Positions 1 to 11,324 are shown, counted from the stretch's first letter. The stretch: 44,138 nucleotides of DNA from Chthonomonas calidirosea (GCA_945878775.1 CAMCUQ010000007.1:1-44138); one strand, 5' to 3'. The notes: generated by a model not told the origin, from the sequence alone. Numbers and translations: made by a program.

Positions 1-146
1 AACTTGCCCGAACCGCTAGGGCAAATCCGAAAAAAGAACAGCGTCACCGCCCATCTTACCACCGGAGTCACCGCCCACCGAAGGCGGAAGCGGAACTCAG
101 AGCAAATTCAAGACCAAAATGCACTCGGATTTACCGGAAACTAAAG
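1..146. mobile_element. End of an insertion sequence (partial)
   Basis: Positions 130-146 read TTTACCGGAAACTAAAG. The exact reverse complement occurs at 43994-44010, at the other extremity of the window, so this looks like a terminal inverted repeat with the element extending left beyond base 1. The toxin gene at 97-261 loses its family resemblance exactly here, as expected for an insertion. Two plus-strand frames are open through the stretch (1-144, whose TAA stop lies inside the repeat, and 3-158), so I cannot say which, if either, is the transposase C terminus. The segment also has the direct repeat GTCACCGCCCA at 43-53 and 68-78, and a small hairpin (TTGCCC/GGGCAA) at 4-24. IS family not identified. 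Confidence 0.6.
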
Positions 147-261
147 ATACCACACTAGAAAGAAATACCTCTTCCGTGCGTGCAATTGCATGGCTCACTT
201 CTGCTTCCCCTGCAAAGAGAGCGATAACGATATTAGTGTCTAGCAGAAACTTACCAGTCAT
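97..261 (-). pseudogene. VapC-family PIN toxin, truncated by IS insertion
   Basis: The ATG at 261 opens a frame beginning MTGKFLLDTNIVIALFAGEA, the typical N terminus of a VapC PIN-domain ribonuclease, with the first metal-binding Asp at residue 8. Resemblance lasts about 38 residues (to EEVFLSSVV). The frame then runs into the putative IS end near base 146 and stops at 97, giving 54 aa against roughly 130 for the family. The remaining catalytic acidic residues are lost, so the toxin should be inactive. The start overlaps the end of the upstream antitoxin gene by 11 bp, the usual arrangement of these operons. The PIN assignment rests on the N-terminal motif alone. Confidence 0.7.
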
Positions 262-478
262 GGGTATTTACGTGCTCGCATTCGGTTTCAATGGCGGTTT
301 GCATTTGGATGAGGTCTTCTGTGGGAATGGTTCCCGCGAAGCGGAGCAAAGTGCCCCCTTGCACGCCTTGTGGTTGGTCAACAGAAAGCCGACGCGCAAA
401 GTCTAAGACTTGGTGTTGCTGTGCCAAAGGTAGCAAAGAAAGGTGATGATATAGTTCTTGCTCAAGGGTTTGGTTCAT
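251..478 (-). CDS. VapB-type antitoxin, orphaned
   Basis: This 75-aa protein starts at ATG 478 behind an AGGAGC ribosome-binding site. The N-terminal half, containing HQVLDFARRL, resembles small DUF2281/VapB-like proteins paired with PIN toxins. The C-terminal half (AGTIPTEDLIQMQTAIETEC) matches the toxin-wrapping tail of such antitoxins, which often end in an acidic segment and a Trp, as here. It overlaps the vapC start by 11 bp, so the pair was translationally coupled. Because vapC is broken, it now lacks a working local partner. It might persist as a neutral remnant or as an antidote to a related toxin elsewhere. The family call is from motif memory. Confidence 0.65.
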   Translation of the reverse strand: MNQTLEQELYHHLSLLPLAQQHQVLDFARRLSVDQPQGVQGGTLLRFAGTIPTEDLIQMQTAIETECEHVNTHDW

Positions 479-523
479 TATGATAGAGGCTCCTAAAAAG
501 AGAGATATTCCCCATTATGTACG

Positions 524-532
524 ATTATATCA
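524..532 (-). promoter_or_regulatory. Extended -10 promoter for the left toxin-antitoxin pair
   Basis: The minus strand reads TGATATAAT, a consensus extended -10 (TGn-TATAAT), 46 bp upstream of the antitoxin ATG at 478. No good -35 hexamer is visible, as is common for extended -10 promoters. The site lies in the gap between comM and the antitoxin gene and would allow independent expression of the latter. Confidence 0.5.
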
Positions 533-550
533 CAACTTTGTCGGTTCTGC

Positions 551-2167
551 TTATCCGCCCCAGAACTTGCGGTCGAGGCTTCGGTACTGAATGGCTTCGG
601 CAATATGGGCAGGTTGAATGTCCTCAGAGCCAGAGAGGTCGGCAATAGTGCGTCCCACTTTAAGGAGGCGATCATAAGCCCGTGCTGAGAGCCCCAGTCG
701 GTCAATGGCGGCACGCATGAGGTTTCTCACATCGGTGCTGAGGCGGCAATAGGCGCGAAGCTCCCGTGATTCCATTTGTGCGTTGCAATAGAGCCGACGG
801 GGCAACAGTTGGGGAGAAGGATCGGCGGGATGTGGGTTCTCTGGATCGATCTCTAGCTCTTTGGGAGCGATGGGAGGCGCAGAGAAGCGTGCCTCTTGTA
901 CTGCTCTTGCCTTGCAGACCCTTGCACGAATGTCAGCAGAGTTTTCTCCCATAGTGGTTTGAAGCAGTTCGTCTTCGGAGAGGCGTGGGACTTCGATATG
1001 CAGGTCAATGCGGTCAAGAAGGGGACCCGAAATCCGTTTCTGGTACTTCTGAACGGCGGTAGGGGCGCACGTACACTCCCGGTATTTATCTCCCCAATAG
1101 CCACAGGGGCAGGGGTTCATGGCGGTTACAAGGCAGAAGCGTGAGGGGTATGTGAAACTGGCATTCACGCGGGAAATAGTGACGCTTCCATCTTCTAACG
1201 GTTGGCGTAGTACCTCTAAGGCATCGCGATCAAACTCAGGCAGTTCGTCCAAAAAAAGCACCCCATGGTGGGAAAGGCTGACCTCGCCGGGGCGCGGAAT
1301 CGCGCCTCCCCCAATGAGCGCAGTTGTGGAGACGGTGTGGTGAGGGGAACGAAAGGGGCGCATGTTGATCAGTGAATGTTCGGCGGTGAGATGCCCGGCA
1401 ACGCTATAGATGCGAGTCGCTTCCAGAGCCTCGTCGGGTGTCATTGGGGGCAATATCGAGGGCAGGCGTCTTGCCATCATTGTCTTACCCGATCCGGGTG
1501 GTCCCAAGAGAAGCATATTGTGTCCACCTGCCGCCGCAACCTCTAAGGCACGCTTCACATAGGCATGACCTTTCACATCGGCAAAATCGTGCGAAAAGAG
1601 CGGGGTTTCCGGCTCCAAAAGCGTGGGATCGTAGGGGAGGGGATCAAGGGTTTCAGGAACGGCAACTGCAAGTGCCATCTCCTTGAGAGAACTAATTGGA
1701 TAGGAATCGACCTCGCGCACAACGGCGGCTTCTGTGGCGTTTGCCGTGGGAAGATAGAGGCGGTTCTGCTTACGTGCCTTTGCTCCCATGGCGATAGGCA
1801 AGGCTCCGTTAATGGCGCGAACACTGCCATCGAGGGAGAGTTCTCCGACGATAATCGCGTCCTCAAGCGCCGCTTGGGGAATCTGTCCCGTCGCCACCAA
1901 GACCCCAATGGCGATAGGGAGATCAAAACTGGGTCCCGCCTTGCGAATGTCGGCTGGAGCGAGATTGATAGTGACACGTTTATCCCAAGGCATCGCAAAG
2001 CCACTGTTTTTTATTGCCGCACGAACGCGCTCTTTACTCTCATTCACAGCCGCATCTGGCAAACCGACAATGGACATAGAGGGCATACCGTTGCTGACAT
2101 CCACCTCAACGGTGACTAGGTAAGCATCTATCCCCAGAACGGCACTGGATTGTACACGTGCAAGCAT
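551..2167 (-). CDS. comM: YifB/ComM family Mg-chelatase-like AAA+ ATPase
   Basis: The product is 538 aa. The N-terminal domain (1-170) has the Lon-protease-like fold typical of this family, with [20 protein letters not shown] and a GELSLDG motif near 108-114. The AAA+ Mg-chelatase core follows: Walker A GPPGSGKT at 222-229, Walker B LFLDE at 304-308, and a family-typical CPCGYWGD segment. The C-terminal helical bundle (about 440-538) is the Mg_chelatase_C region. In naturally competent bacteria ComM is a hexameric helicase promoting branch migration during transformation; whether this organism is competent is unknown. The frame is open to 2275, but the ATG at 2167 has a GGGGAGA site upstream and matches the family N terminus. 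It lies 16 bp downstream of ispDF. Confidence 0.93.
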   Translation of the reverse strand: MLARVQSSAVLGIDAYLVTVEVDVSNGMPSMSIVGLPDAAVNESKERVRAAIKNSGFAMPWDKRVTINLAPADIRKAGPSFDLPIAIGVLVATGQIPQAALEDAIIVGELSLDGSVRAINGALPIAMGAKARKQNRLYLPTANATEAAVVREVDSYPISSLKEMALAVAVPETLDPLPYDPTLLEPETPLFSHDFADVKGHAYVKRALEVAAAGGHNMLLLGPPGSGKTMMARRLPSILPPMTPDEALEATRIYSVAGHLTAEHSLINMRPFRSPHHTVSTTALIGGGAIPRPGEVSLSHHGVLFLDELPEFDRDALEVLRQPLEDGSVTISRVNASFTYPSRFCLVTAMNPCPCGYWGDKYRECTCAPTAVQKYQKRISGPLLDRIDLHIEVPRLSEDELLQTTMGENSADIRARVCKARAVQEARFSAPPIAPKELEIDPENPHPADPSPQLLPRRLYCNAQMESRELRAYCRLSTDVRNLMRAAIDRLGLSARAYDRLLKVGRTIADLSGSEDIQPAHIAEAIQYRSLDRKFWGG

Positions 2168-2183
2168 CCGCAATCTCCCCTCT

Positions 2184-3407
2184 CTACAGAGAACGAATCG
2201 TCGCTGTCGCCCAACACGCCATACCCTCTTCGCGTCCCACAAAGCCCATGCTCTCCGAGGTCGTCGCCTTGACACTGATTCGAGTCGGCTCCAAGGAGAG
2301 GCAAGAGGCGATAGCGTTCTGCATAGCGGGGCGATGAGGCATCAATTTGGGTGCTTCTGCGAGGAGGGTCGCGTCGATATTTACCACGTGCCAACCCGTT
2401 TCCCGCAGACGTTCTCCCACCACTTCCAACAGTTTCAAGCTAGAGATGCCCTTATAACGGGCGTCGGTGTTCGGGAAAAGTATGCCAATATCTCCCAAAG
2501 AGGCGGCACCTAAAAGCGCGTCACAGATAGCATGAAGCAGGACATCCGCATCTGAATGCCCGTCCAAGCCCCGATTATGGGCGATCTCAACCCCTCCAAG
2601 AACCAGTTTGCGCCCCGCGTCCGGTGAGGCAAAACGATGCACGTCGTATCCAAAGCCCGTCCGAACCTCTCCTTGTGGCAAAGTGTGTTGTGCAACCGTA
2701 GAACCCAACAGCTTTTCCGCAATGGCAACATCTTCTGGGCGCGTGATTTTAATATTGGTGGGATCGCCTGCGACAACCTCAACCGCAAAGCCTGCCGATT
2801 CGAGGAGAGAGGCTTCATCTGTTGGCTCACTGTGGGCAAAATCAAAGGCGTTGTAGGCGGCAATAAGTTGACTTAATATTGCGCCCTGGGGAGTTTGAAC
2901 AGCGGTCAGTCCAGAGACGAGTTCGTCTCCAATCGTGAGAGAACGAGGGACGGTAGAGACCACTTTACCGTCTTTTCCTACGCGCTTGACCGTATCTGAA
3001 AGAGGAGTTCCCGGAACGGCTGCTCCGGTTGCTCGCACTCCCGCAATAATGCGATCTATCACCTCTACGGAGAGAAGTGGACGCGCCGCGTCGTGTACAA
3101 GTACGATCTCTGTCTCTTCTGATAGTGTGTCTAGCCCATTACGAACCGATTGGGCACGAGTATTGCCCCCCATCACCACGTTCAGAACCTTTGGGTAGGC
3201 GGCAACAGACTGACGGATGCGAACCTCATCGTCCGCACCCGTCACAACTACGATTCCTGAGATGGCGGGGTGTTGTTGAAAAACCGTCAACGTGCGTTCA
3301 AGCACCGTTCTGCCCGCGATCTCTGCCCAAATTTTATTTTGCTCACTACCGAATCTTCTTGCTCGGCCCGCGGCGGGTATAACCGCCACCACTTTGGAAT
3401 CCACCAT
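2184..3407 (-). CDS. ispDF: Bifunctional IspD/IspF: 2-C-methyl-D-erythritol 4-phosphate cytidylyltransferase / 2,4-cyclodiphosphate synthase
   Basis: This 407-aa fusion carries two non-consecutive enzymes of the MEP isoprenoid pathway. IspD (1-235) forms CDP-methylerythritol from MEP and CTP; visible motifs are the nucleotide-binding [10 protein letters not shown] (11-20) and VHDAARPL (104-111). IspF (about 249-407) makes the cyclic diphosphate; it has the metal-binding DVHRF (255-259), [12 protein letters not shown] (282-293, zinc His 291) and the C-terminal [13 protein letters not shown] segment. The ATG at 3407 (MVDSK) puts the first beta strand at the N terminus; ATG 3416 is an alternative with AGGGAG four bases upstream. 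Either start lies inside the upstream PIN-TRAM gene, giving an overlap of about 60 bp. IspE is not in this window. Confidence 0.93.
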   Translation of the reverse strand: MVDSKVVAVIPAAGRARRFGSEQNKIWAEIAGRTVLERTLTVFQQHPAISGIVVVTGADDEVRIRQSVAAYPKVLNVVMGGNTRAQSVRNGLDTLSEETEIVLVHDAARPLLSVEVIDRIIAGVRATGAAVPGTPLSDTVKRVGKDGKVVSTVPRSLTIGDELVSGLTAVQTPQGAILSQLIAAYNAFDFAHSEPTDEASLLESAGFAVEVVAGDPTNIKITRPEDVAIAEKLLGSTVAQHTLPQGEVRTGFGYDVHRFASPDAGRKLVLGGVEIAHNRGLDGHSDADVLLHAICDALLGAASLGDIGILFPNTDARYKGISSLKLLEVVGERLRETGWHVVNIDATLLAEAPKLMPHRPAMQNAIASCLSLEPTRISVKATTSESMGFVGREEGMACWATATIRSL

Positions 3408-4509
3408 TCTCGTCATCCTGCTCCCTATCGTCATCCGTTCGCATACGCGCAAAAATCATCTTTCCTGCTGCCGTCTGAAGCACACTCGTTACCATCACAT
3501 CCCGCGTCTCGTTGATATGTCTGCGCCCATCTTCCACCACAATCATCGTGCCGTCGTCCAAGTAGGCAACGCCCTGATTCATCTCTTTGCCCTCTTTCAC
3601 AATCCCCACGCGCATCACTTCACCGGGCAAGACTACGGGCTTGAGAGCATTTGCGAGTTCGTTAATGTTGAGAACAGGGACCCCTTGGAGAGCGGCAACT
3701 TTGTTGAGGTTGAAATCGTTTGTGACGATGATACCGTCCAGTGCCTTCGCAAGTTTTACAAGACGTGTATCGACTTCATCGTTCTGTGCGCTTTTGTCAA
3801 GTGCTTTATCCCAACTTCGGACGACGAGAGGCAACTCCTTCTGCATACTGTTCAGAATATCCAGTCCACGCCGACCGCGTGCTCGCTTCAGGCTGTCCGA
3901 GGAGTCTGCGATATGTTGCAACTCTTCTAAAACAAACCCGGGAATGTAAAGTGTACCTTCGATAAATCCTGCTCGGCATACGTCGTGAATTCTGCCATCA
4001 ATGATCACGTTTGTGTCTAGAATCTTGCTACCTTTTGTCGGGCTAAGTTCGGGCGTTAGAGGCTCTGTGCTTGCGGCTCCACCACGCGCCAAAATGCTAA
4101 ACAGCTCCGACTTCATGCTGGTTGTAAAGACGAACCCCAGATAGATGAAGACCACGCTCATTACCGCAGAGAGAACGAGCGAAACGATAGGCTGTATCTC
4201 CACTCGGAAGAGAACGTTGGTGAGAAAGGCAGCCGGAAAGACACCCAAAACGATCCCGATCATGGCTGCAATCTTGTCTGCGGGCTTCATCTCTGCCAAG
4301 GACTTCCCCGCAGACATTATCATGTCTCCAATATGAAAACCAAGAAGAACTCCAGACATCAAGCCTAAAAGCCCCATCGCTAGCGGAGTGAATGAAGGGA
4401 TGCCCTTCTCACTGAACTGCTGAACGAGACGCATTCCTGCATAAGCCCCCAATGTGGCGAGCGAAATACTGAATACAAGTGCAAAAACATGTTTAAATGA
4501 AAAGCGCAC
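3346..4509 (-). CDS. YacL-like membrane protein with PIN and TRAM domains
   Basis: The product is 387 aa. Four hydrophobic segments (about 5-27, 41-62, 80-100, 108-130) anchor it in the membrane. A PIN nuclease-like domain begins at ILDTNVIIDGRI, with metal-binding Asp165, and contains downstream acidic residues in a DEVDTRLVKLA segment and a VTNDFNLNKVA motif. A TRAM RNA-binding domain follows at about 300-360, then a Gly/Arg/acidic tail. This is the architecture of Bacillus YacL, whose gene also lies beside ispD, so the synteny supports the call. The cellular function of this family is not established. The start is GTG 4509 with AAGG eight bases upstream. The 3' end overlaps ispDF by about 60 bp in another frame, suggesting coupled translation. 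Confidence 0.9.
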   Translation of the reverse strand: MRFSFKHVFALVFSISLATLGAYAGMRLVQQFSEKGIPSFTPLAMGLLGLMSGVLLGFHIGDMIMSAGKSLAEMKPADKIAAMIGIVLGVFPAAFLTNVLFRVEIQPIVSLVLSAVMSVVFIYLGFVFTTSMKSELFSILARGGAASTEPLTPELSPTKGSKILDTNVIIDGRIHDVCRAGFIEGTLYIPGFVLEELQHIADSSDSLKRARGRRGLDILNSMQKELPLVVRSWDKALDKSAQNDEVDTRLVKLAKALDGIIVTNDFNLNKVAALQGVPVLNINELANALKPVVLPGEVMRVGIVKEGKEMNQGVAYLDDGTMIVVEDGRRHINETRDVMVTSVLQTAAGKMIFARMRTDDDREQDDENGGFQSGGGYTRRGPSKKIR

Positions 4510-4587
4510 GCGCTTACCTTATCCTTTGCTATAGGGGCGCAATATCCCCTGTTGGAGTCATCCTATCTCTGCTGTTGTTTGTCATAT

Positions 4588-6147
4588 TTAGCGAGTGGCT
4601 TGTTGCACCTTTATGTGCAATTTCCCAACAATAGCAACCACTTTGAACATTTGCATCACATCGCCCTGTGCAAATTTGATATGTGTGGCATCCACATACT
4701 CCACGGGTTTCTCTATGTTATAGAGAGTCGGATCAAAAACGACCCAATCTCCCACATAGCATTCTGCCCATGCATGATAGAAGAATAGCCCTTCTGCGTA
4801 CACTATCCCGCCGCAAAGACGTGTGGGGACGCCCGCCGAACGGGCAATTGCGGTGAAAAGGGTGGAGTAATCTCTACAGACGCCACGTCGGTTTGCAAAA
4901 ATATCGCTGGCAGTGCGAGGGACGCTGATACTCGGATCGGGAGTCATATTGCTCGATACCCAGTTCCGAACTTTGACGGCAATGTTGTAAAGATTTTTCT
5001 CTTCCCCTCGAATCCGCTTGGCTGTCTCGATAATCTCTGGGCTTTCTATATTTAAGTAGGGAGCCTTCGCTAAGTAGGGCTGTAGACTCGTCTCCTTAAT
5101 CGGTAGGCTCTGTGATTTTGTGGCATCAAAAACCGTCGCCTCAATACTATAGTCTCCGCTCATTCCCTGTGGAGTCTCACGTATATTCTCCACCGTTTGA
5201 GCCGTATCAGAGAGGATTAGCTCCTTACTAGGTATGCCAGAGATATTGAGTTTGAGTGAGCGCAGTTCACGGGGAGACGGAATGGGTTTGTCTGTAACTA
5301 GGGCTGTGGCAAGCGCGAAATCTTTTGGAGGGACATAATTTTTCTCTGCACGCAGAGTGTTTTTGCCTCCCAGTGCCGCCTGTCGACTCTCTTTCTGCAT
5401 CACAATCTTCAAGAAGCCCAGAGACATCTCTCCGCGCAAAAAATTGCCGTTTGCGCCCTCCCAATAGGTCATTTCTAACTGTTGCATTTTGTTTTTGGCG
5501 ACTGTCGCCTTCACCATCTTGCCAGAAAGGGGGTCTTGCACCATCTCTTTACGTAGTACCTCAATCGTTGCCTTTTGAAACTCAACGGAGATAGGATCGA
5601 GGTAGTATTGGGTGATGATTTTGCCAGGTTTTGCCGTGCTATCCAAGGAGAGAAGGTTTGTATCGCTCAGAAGGCTAGCATCTGTAGGAATAGAGAGGAC
5701 TTTTACATTTGCCTCCTTTCCTTCCCCGATACGGCAAGTGGCTGTGTGGCTTGGGTAGTTGAACGTTGCTTCTACGCGAAGGCGGCTGCCTTTTGAAGAG
5801 ATGTCGTAAAGGACATAGACAGGGCGCGATTGCGCGTCAACAAGTGTCTTTTGGTAAGATTTCTGCTCTGTAGAGGTTCCGAGAACCTTCAATTTGAGAA
5901 ATCCATCGCTAATCACTTCCGTGCCAACGTTGCCCATAACGCGGGTGGGGCGCATTGCAACACGTGTGTAGCCGAGCTTCTCCTGGCCCATATACATCCC
6001 CATCCAGTACTCACTGCTCTTAGTAATAGCGGCTTTCTTAGGCGGCTTTGCAAATGTGGTATGAGGAGTGATTATCAGGAAGGAGGAAAGCAAGGCAAAG
6101 AGGACTGCCAGCGATAGGCGCGGGTGGCGTGGAAGAAGGGAGTTCAC
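4588..6147 (-). CDS. Exported transglutaminase-like domain protein
   Basis: The product is 519 aa. An N-terminal signal (LSLAVLFALLSSFLIITPHTTFA) directs export, probably to the periplasm. The C-terminal 130 residues form a transglutaminase-like (cysteine protease fold) domain with a complete triad: Cys424 in RRGVCRDYS, His458 in YHAWAECY and Asp472 in VVFDPT. Residues 40-350 lack recognised motifs and look beta-rich. Such proteins are often bacterial amidases or peptidases, but the substrate here is unknown. I chose the GTG at 6147 because AAGGAG lies seven bases upstream; the longer frame to 6237 has no such site and would bury the signal peptide. It stands alone, about 150 bp from ligA and 78 bp from the PIN-TRAM gene. 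Confidence 0.85.
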   Translation of the reverse strand: MNSLLPRHPRLSLAVLFALLSSFLIITPHTTFAKPPKKAAITKSSEYWMGMYMGQEKLGYTRVAMRPTRVMGNVGTEVISDGFLKLKVLGTSTEQKSYQKTLVDAQSRPVYVLYDISSKGSRLRVEATFNYPSHTATCRIGEGKEANVKVLSIPTDASLLSDTNLLSLDSTAKPGKIITQYYLDPISVEFQKATIEVLRKEMVQDPLSGKMVKATVAKNKMQQLEMTYWEGANGNFLRGEMSLGFLKIVMQKESRQAALGGKNTLRAEKNYVPPKDFALATALVTDKPIPSPRELRSLKLNISGIPSKELILSDTAQTVENIRETPQGMSGDYSIEATVFDATKSQSLPIKETSLQPYLAKAPYLNIESPEIIETAKRIRGEEKNLYNIAVKVRNWVSSNMTPDPSISVPRTASDIFANRRGVCRDYSTLFTAIARSAGVPTRLCGGIVYAEGLFFYHAWAECYVGDWVVFDPTLYNIEKPVEYVDATHIKFAQGDVMQMFKVVAIVGKLHIKVQQATR

Positions 6148-6294
6148 TATGTGGCTCCTTATGGTACGAGCACTATCTACGGTGCAAGTACCCAAGTTGG
6201 GGATAAATAAGTTGTCGTTATTATACCACAGTGACAATATTTACGGGGATGCGATTTCTTTGCCACTGGAACCGTTAGGGAAGGGGAGGTGAGG

Positions 6295-9295
<3,001 letters not shown>

Positions 9296-9440
9296 AATCT
9301 CCTCCTCGGCATCGCTCCCTTGAGTCTGCTCTGTTATCTCTTATATTGTTCTTATCGGTTCAGAATTCCTGTCCCCACAAAAAAACTACGCAAGAGACCT
9401 TTGCAGAGCGATAAAAGAATTAGCCGTCGCTAAAACTCGT

Positions 9441-9493
9441 AAGCCCTCACCCCGTCCTGCGGACACTCCTCTCCCGATTCGGGAGAAGGGCTT
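9441..9493. repeat. REP-like imperfect palindrome
   Basis: This 53-bp element has nested symmetry: outer arms AAGCCC/GGGCTT (9441-9446, 9488-9493), an internal GTCC-tgc-GGAC hairpin, and TCTCCC-gattc-GGGAGA. It sits in the intergenic gap before the methyltransferase gene. Sequences of the form CCTCACCCC...CTCTCCC are dispersed repeats in several bacterial genomes, so a multicopy REP or MITE-type element is likely. Copy number cannot be judged from a single occurrence here. Confidence 0.5.
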
Positions 9494-9546
9494 GATAGGA
9501 AAGTGCTTCGGTAGCTCCTATACCTTTGTGCAGGAGAAGAAGCTCT

Positions 9547-10326
9547 ATGAGTTCACTCGGCTATGAATATCGCGGACTAATGGCTACGACTTGGGACATT
9601 TGGCGTGATGAATCGTTCAGGTGGGAGGACAGTGTTTTCTTTCGCGACATTGTGGGGCAGTTCGGTCAACCAGTACTGGATGTGGGGTGCGGCACAGGGC
9701 GGATCGTGCTGGACTATCTGGCAGAGGGGGTGGACTGCGATGGCGTGGACAATTCGCCGGAGATGCTTGCGATCTGTCGTGAGAAGGCGCTACCGAAAGG
9801 ACTCTTGCCGAATCTCTATGAACAGACGATGGAAAGGCTCGATATGCCGCGCCACTATCGAACTATCCTCGTTCCTTCGAGTTCTTTTCAACTCGTGATC
9901 GAGCCGCAGGAGGCGACAGAAGTGATGCGACGCTTCTTCGCGCACCTCCAATCGGGCGGTGCCTTGATCATGCCGTTTGGTCTCATTTGGAAAGAGGAAT
10001 GGACTCTGCAAACCGATTGGATGTTGGTGTTCGAGAAGGTGCGCCCCATTGACGGGGCGAATGTACGCCGTAGGACGCGCTCACGTTTTAGCCCAGAGGA
10101 GCAACTTTGGCATTCGGAAGACCGCTATGAAGTCGTGCAAAACGACACTGTGATCACGTCTGAGGATCATCAGCGTTCAGCTGCTGGACGTTGGTACACA
10201 CAAGCACAAGCGGAACAACTCTACCGAGACGCGGGATTTAACGACGTTCGGCTATTGCGGGGTTTCACACATACTCCTGCCTCCGCAGAGGACAGTAGCT
10301 TCTGCGTTCTGGGTATAAAGCCATAG
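9547..10326 (+). CDS. Class I SAM-dependent methyltransferase
   Basis: The product is 259 aa. Motif I (VLDVGCGTGRI, 43-53) binds S-adenosylmethionine, followed by the acidic motif II region (GVDNSPEML), giving a Rossmann-type methyltransferase. Residues after about 90 show strand motifs such as LVPSSSFQLV and an ALIMPFGLIW segment common in small-molecule methyltransferases. The substrate cannot be told from sequence. The start is ATG 9547 with AGGAGA nine bases upstream; the frame is open further up, but only to a TTG without support. Its last 39 codons and 42 bp of trailer are duplicated at 11166-11324, beyond the toxin-antitoxin pair, so the locus has recombined. Confidence 0.87.
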   Translation: MSSLGYEYRGLMATTWDIWRDESFRWEDSVFFRDIVGQFGQPVLDVGCGTGRIVLDYLAEGVDCDGVDNSPEMLAICREKALPKGLLPNLYEQTMERLDMPRHYRTILVPSSSFQLVIEPQEATEVMRRFFAHLQSGGALIMPFGLIWKEEWTLQTDWMLVFEKVRPIDGANVRRRTRSRFSPEEQLWHSEDRYEVVQNDTVITSEDHQRSAAGRWYTQAQAEQLYRDAGFNDVRLLRGFTHTPASAEDSSFCVLGIKP

Positions 10327-10368
10327 CCCTGTACCAAGTGTCTAGTCGTAACTTAGACCCGTTAGTTC
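10210..10368 (+). repeat. 159-bp direct repeat, copy 1 (methyltransferase 3' end)
   Basis: This copy matches 11166-11324 over 159 bp with nine substitutions and no gaps, about 94 percent identity by hand count. It covers the last 39 codons of the methyltransferase plus 42 bp of downstream sequence. The pair brackets the FitA/VapC-type toxin-antitoxin genes. Confidence 0.9.
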
Positions 10369-10467
10369 CGTGTTGCCAGCAGCTCTCCTGCTTCTTGCCG
10401 ATGGAGGCTACGGTAATGCCACTTACCTGGATAACAGGGCCAGACATTGACATCCTCTCCTATCCAT

Positions 10468-10486
10468 GCTATCATAATGCTATCAT
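10468..10486 (+). promoter_or_regulatory. Candidate toxin-antitoxin operator: two GCTATCAT repeats
   Basis: GCTATCAT occurs at 10468-10475 and again at 10479-10486, an 11-bp period that places both copies on one helix face, 23 bp before the antitoxin ATG. Ribbon-helix-helix antitoxins of this kind usually autorepress through short direct or inverted repeats in their own promoter, so these are candidate operator half-sites. A -10-like TATCATAAT overlaps the first copy. Confidence 0.45.
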
Positions 10487-10508
10487 TCCAAGCTCAGGAG
10501 GCTCCAGT

Positions 10509-10739
10509 ATGGCACAGGTACTCGTGCGCGATGTCGCACCCGAAATCGTGGACCGGTTGAAAATCCGCGCACAGCGCAATCAGCGGTCGCTCGAAGCGGA
10601 ACTGCGGGTAATTTTTGAGCACGCTGCCCAGGAACCCATTCAGGATAGACAGGCGGAAGTCGAGCGCATTCGCGTGCTGTTTGCAGGGCGTAATTTCGAC
10701 GATAGTGCTGCTTTCTTGCGGGAAGATCGAGACCGATGA
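10509..10739 (+). CDS. FitA-like ribbon-helix-helix antitoxin
   Basis: This 76-aa protein begins at ATG 10509 with AGGAGG seven bases upstream. Residues 2-40 (AQVLVRDVAPEIVDRLKIRA, then QRSLEAELRVIFEHA) are a ribbon-helix-helix DNA-binding fold of the FitA/Arc type: a short beta strand that contacts DNA as a dimer, followed by two helices. The charged C-terminal tail (FDDSAAFLREDRDR) would wrap the toxin. The stop codon overlaps the toxin start in an ATGA, so the two are coupled. It is expected to neutralise the adjacent VapC and, with it, repress the operon. Candidate operator repeats lie upstream. I infer the pairing from adjacency and family. Confidence 0.85.
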   Translation: MAQVLVRDVAPEIVDRLKIRAQRNQRSLEAELRVIFEHAAQEPIQDRQAEVERIRVLFAGRNFDDSAAFLREDRDR

Positions 10740-11161
10740 GCCGCTATGTGGTAGATGCCAATGTGGCGATCAAATGGTATCTCCCCGAAGTTCATGATGA
10801 GGTTGCACGACGTCTACTGGAGAACGCGCACACGTTGATAGTGCCGGATCTGCTCTTTTCGGAGTGCGGAAACATTCTGTGGAAGCGTGTGCGTTCGGGG
10901 CAGGTGACTAGAGAAGAGGCGCAGGCAGTATTGCAGTCTCTGGGCAGCCTGGATATTGAGGTCTCGCCCTCCTTGTCCCTCGCCTTGCCTGCGCTGGAGA
11001 TCGCGTGTCTGACGAATCGCTCGGTCTATGATAGTCTTTACCTGGCACTGGCTATACACGAAGGAACCGTGATGGTGACCGCCGATGAGAAGTTCTACAA
11101 TGCACTACTCTCCACTCCAATGGCTCCCTATCTTTTGTGGGTGGAGGATATTCCCGCATGA
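10736..11161 (+). CDS. VapC-family PIN-domain ribonuclease toxin
   Basis: The product is 141 aa, usual for VapC. All acidic PIN positions are present: Asp7 (YVVDANVAIKWYLPE), Glu43 (LLFSECGNILWK), Asp99 (SVYDSLYLALA) and Asp117 (VMVTADEKF). The enzyme should be a Mg-dependent endoribonuclease, with tRNA or rRNA the common targets in the family. It is translationally coupled to the antitoxin through an ATGA overlap. The gene ends five bases before a duplicated methyltransferase fragment, so the whole pair sits between two copies of the same sequence. Nothing suggests inactivation. Confidence 0.9.
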   Translation: MSRYVVDANVAIKWYLPEVHDEVARRLLENAHTLIVPDLLFSECGNILWKRVRSGQVTREEAQAVLQSLGSLDIEVSPSLSLALPALEIACLTNRSVYDSLYLALAIHEGTVMVTADEKFYNALLSTPMAPYLLWVEDIPA

Positions 11162-11165
11162 CACA

Positions 11166-11282
11166 GCAGAACAACTCTACCGAGACGCGGGATTTAACGA
11201 CGTTCGGCTGTTGCGGGGTTTCACACATACTCCTGCCTCTGCAGAGGACAGTGGCTTCTGCGTTCTGGGCATAAAGCCATAG
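11166..11282 (+). pseudogene. Methyltransferase 3' fragment (second copy)
   Basis: These 39 codons repeat the end of the methyltransferase at 9547-10326 (AEQLYRDAGFNDVRLLRGFT and onward to the stop). Four of the five coding differences are synonymous and one changes Ser to Gly. That pattern suggests the fragment came from a once functional tandem paralog whose 5' part was lost, perhaps when the toxin-antitoxin pair arrived. It has no start of its own. Confidence 0.8.
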
Positions 11283-11324
11283 CTCTGTACCAACTGTTCA
11301 GTCGTAACTTAGACCCGTTAGTTC
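11166..11324 (+). repeat. 159-bp direct repeat, copy 2
   Basis: This is the partner of 10210-10368, with nine substitutions over 159 bp and no gaps. The match ends sharply at GTTAGTTC (11317-11324); beyond it the two flanks are unrelated. Confidence 0.9.

Noticed and set aside
10210-11324. The 159-bp repeats as attachment sites of an integrated element
   Set aside because: No integrase lies between them, the repeat is far longer than a typical att core, and the synonymous pattern fits a coding duplication better.
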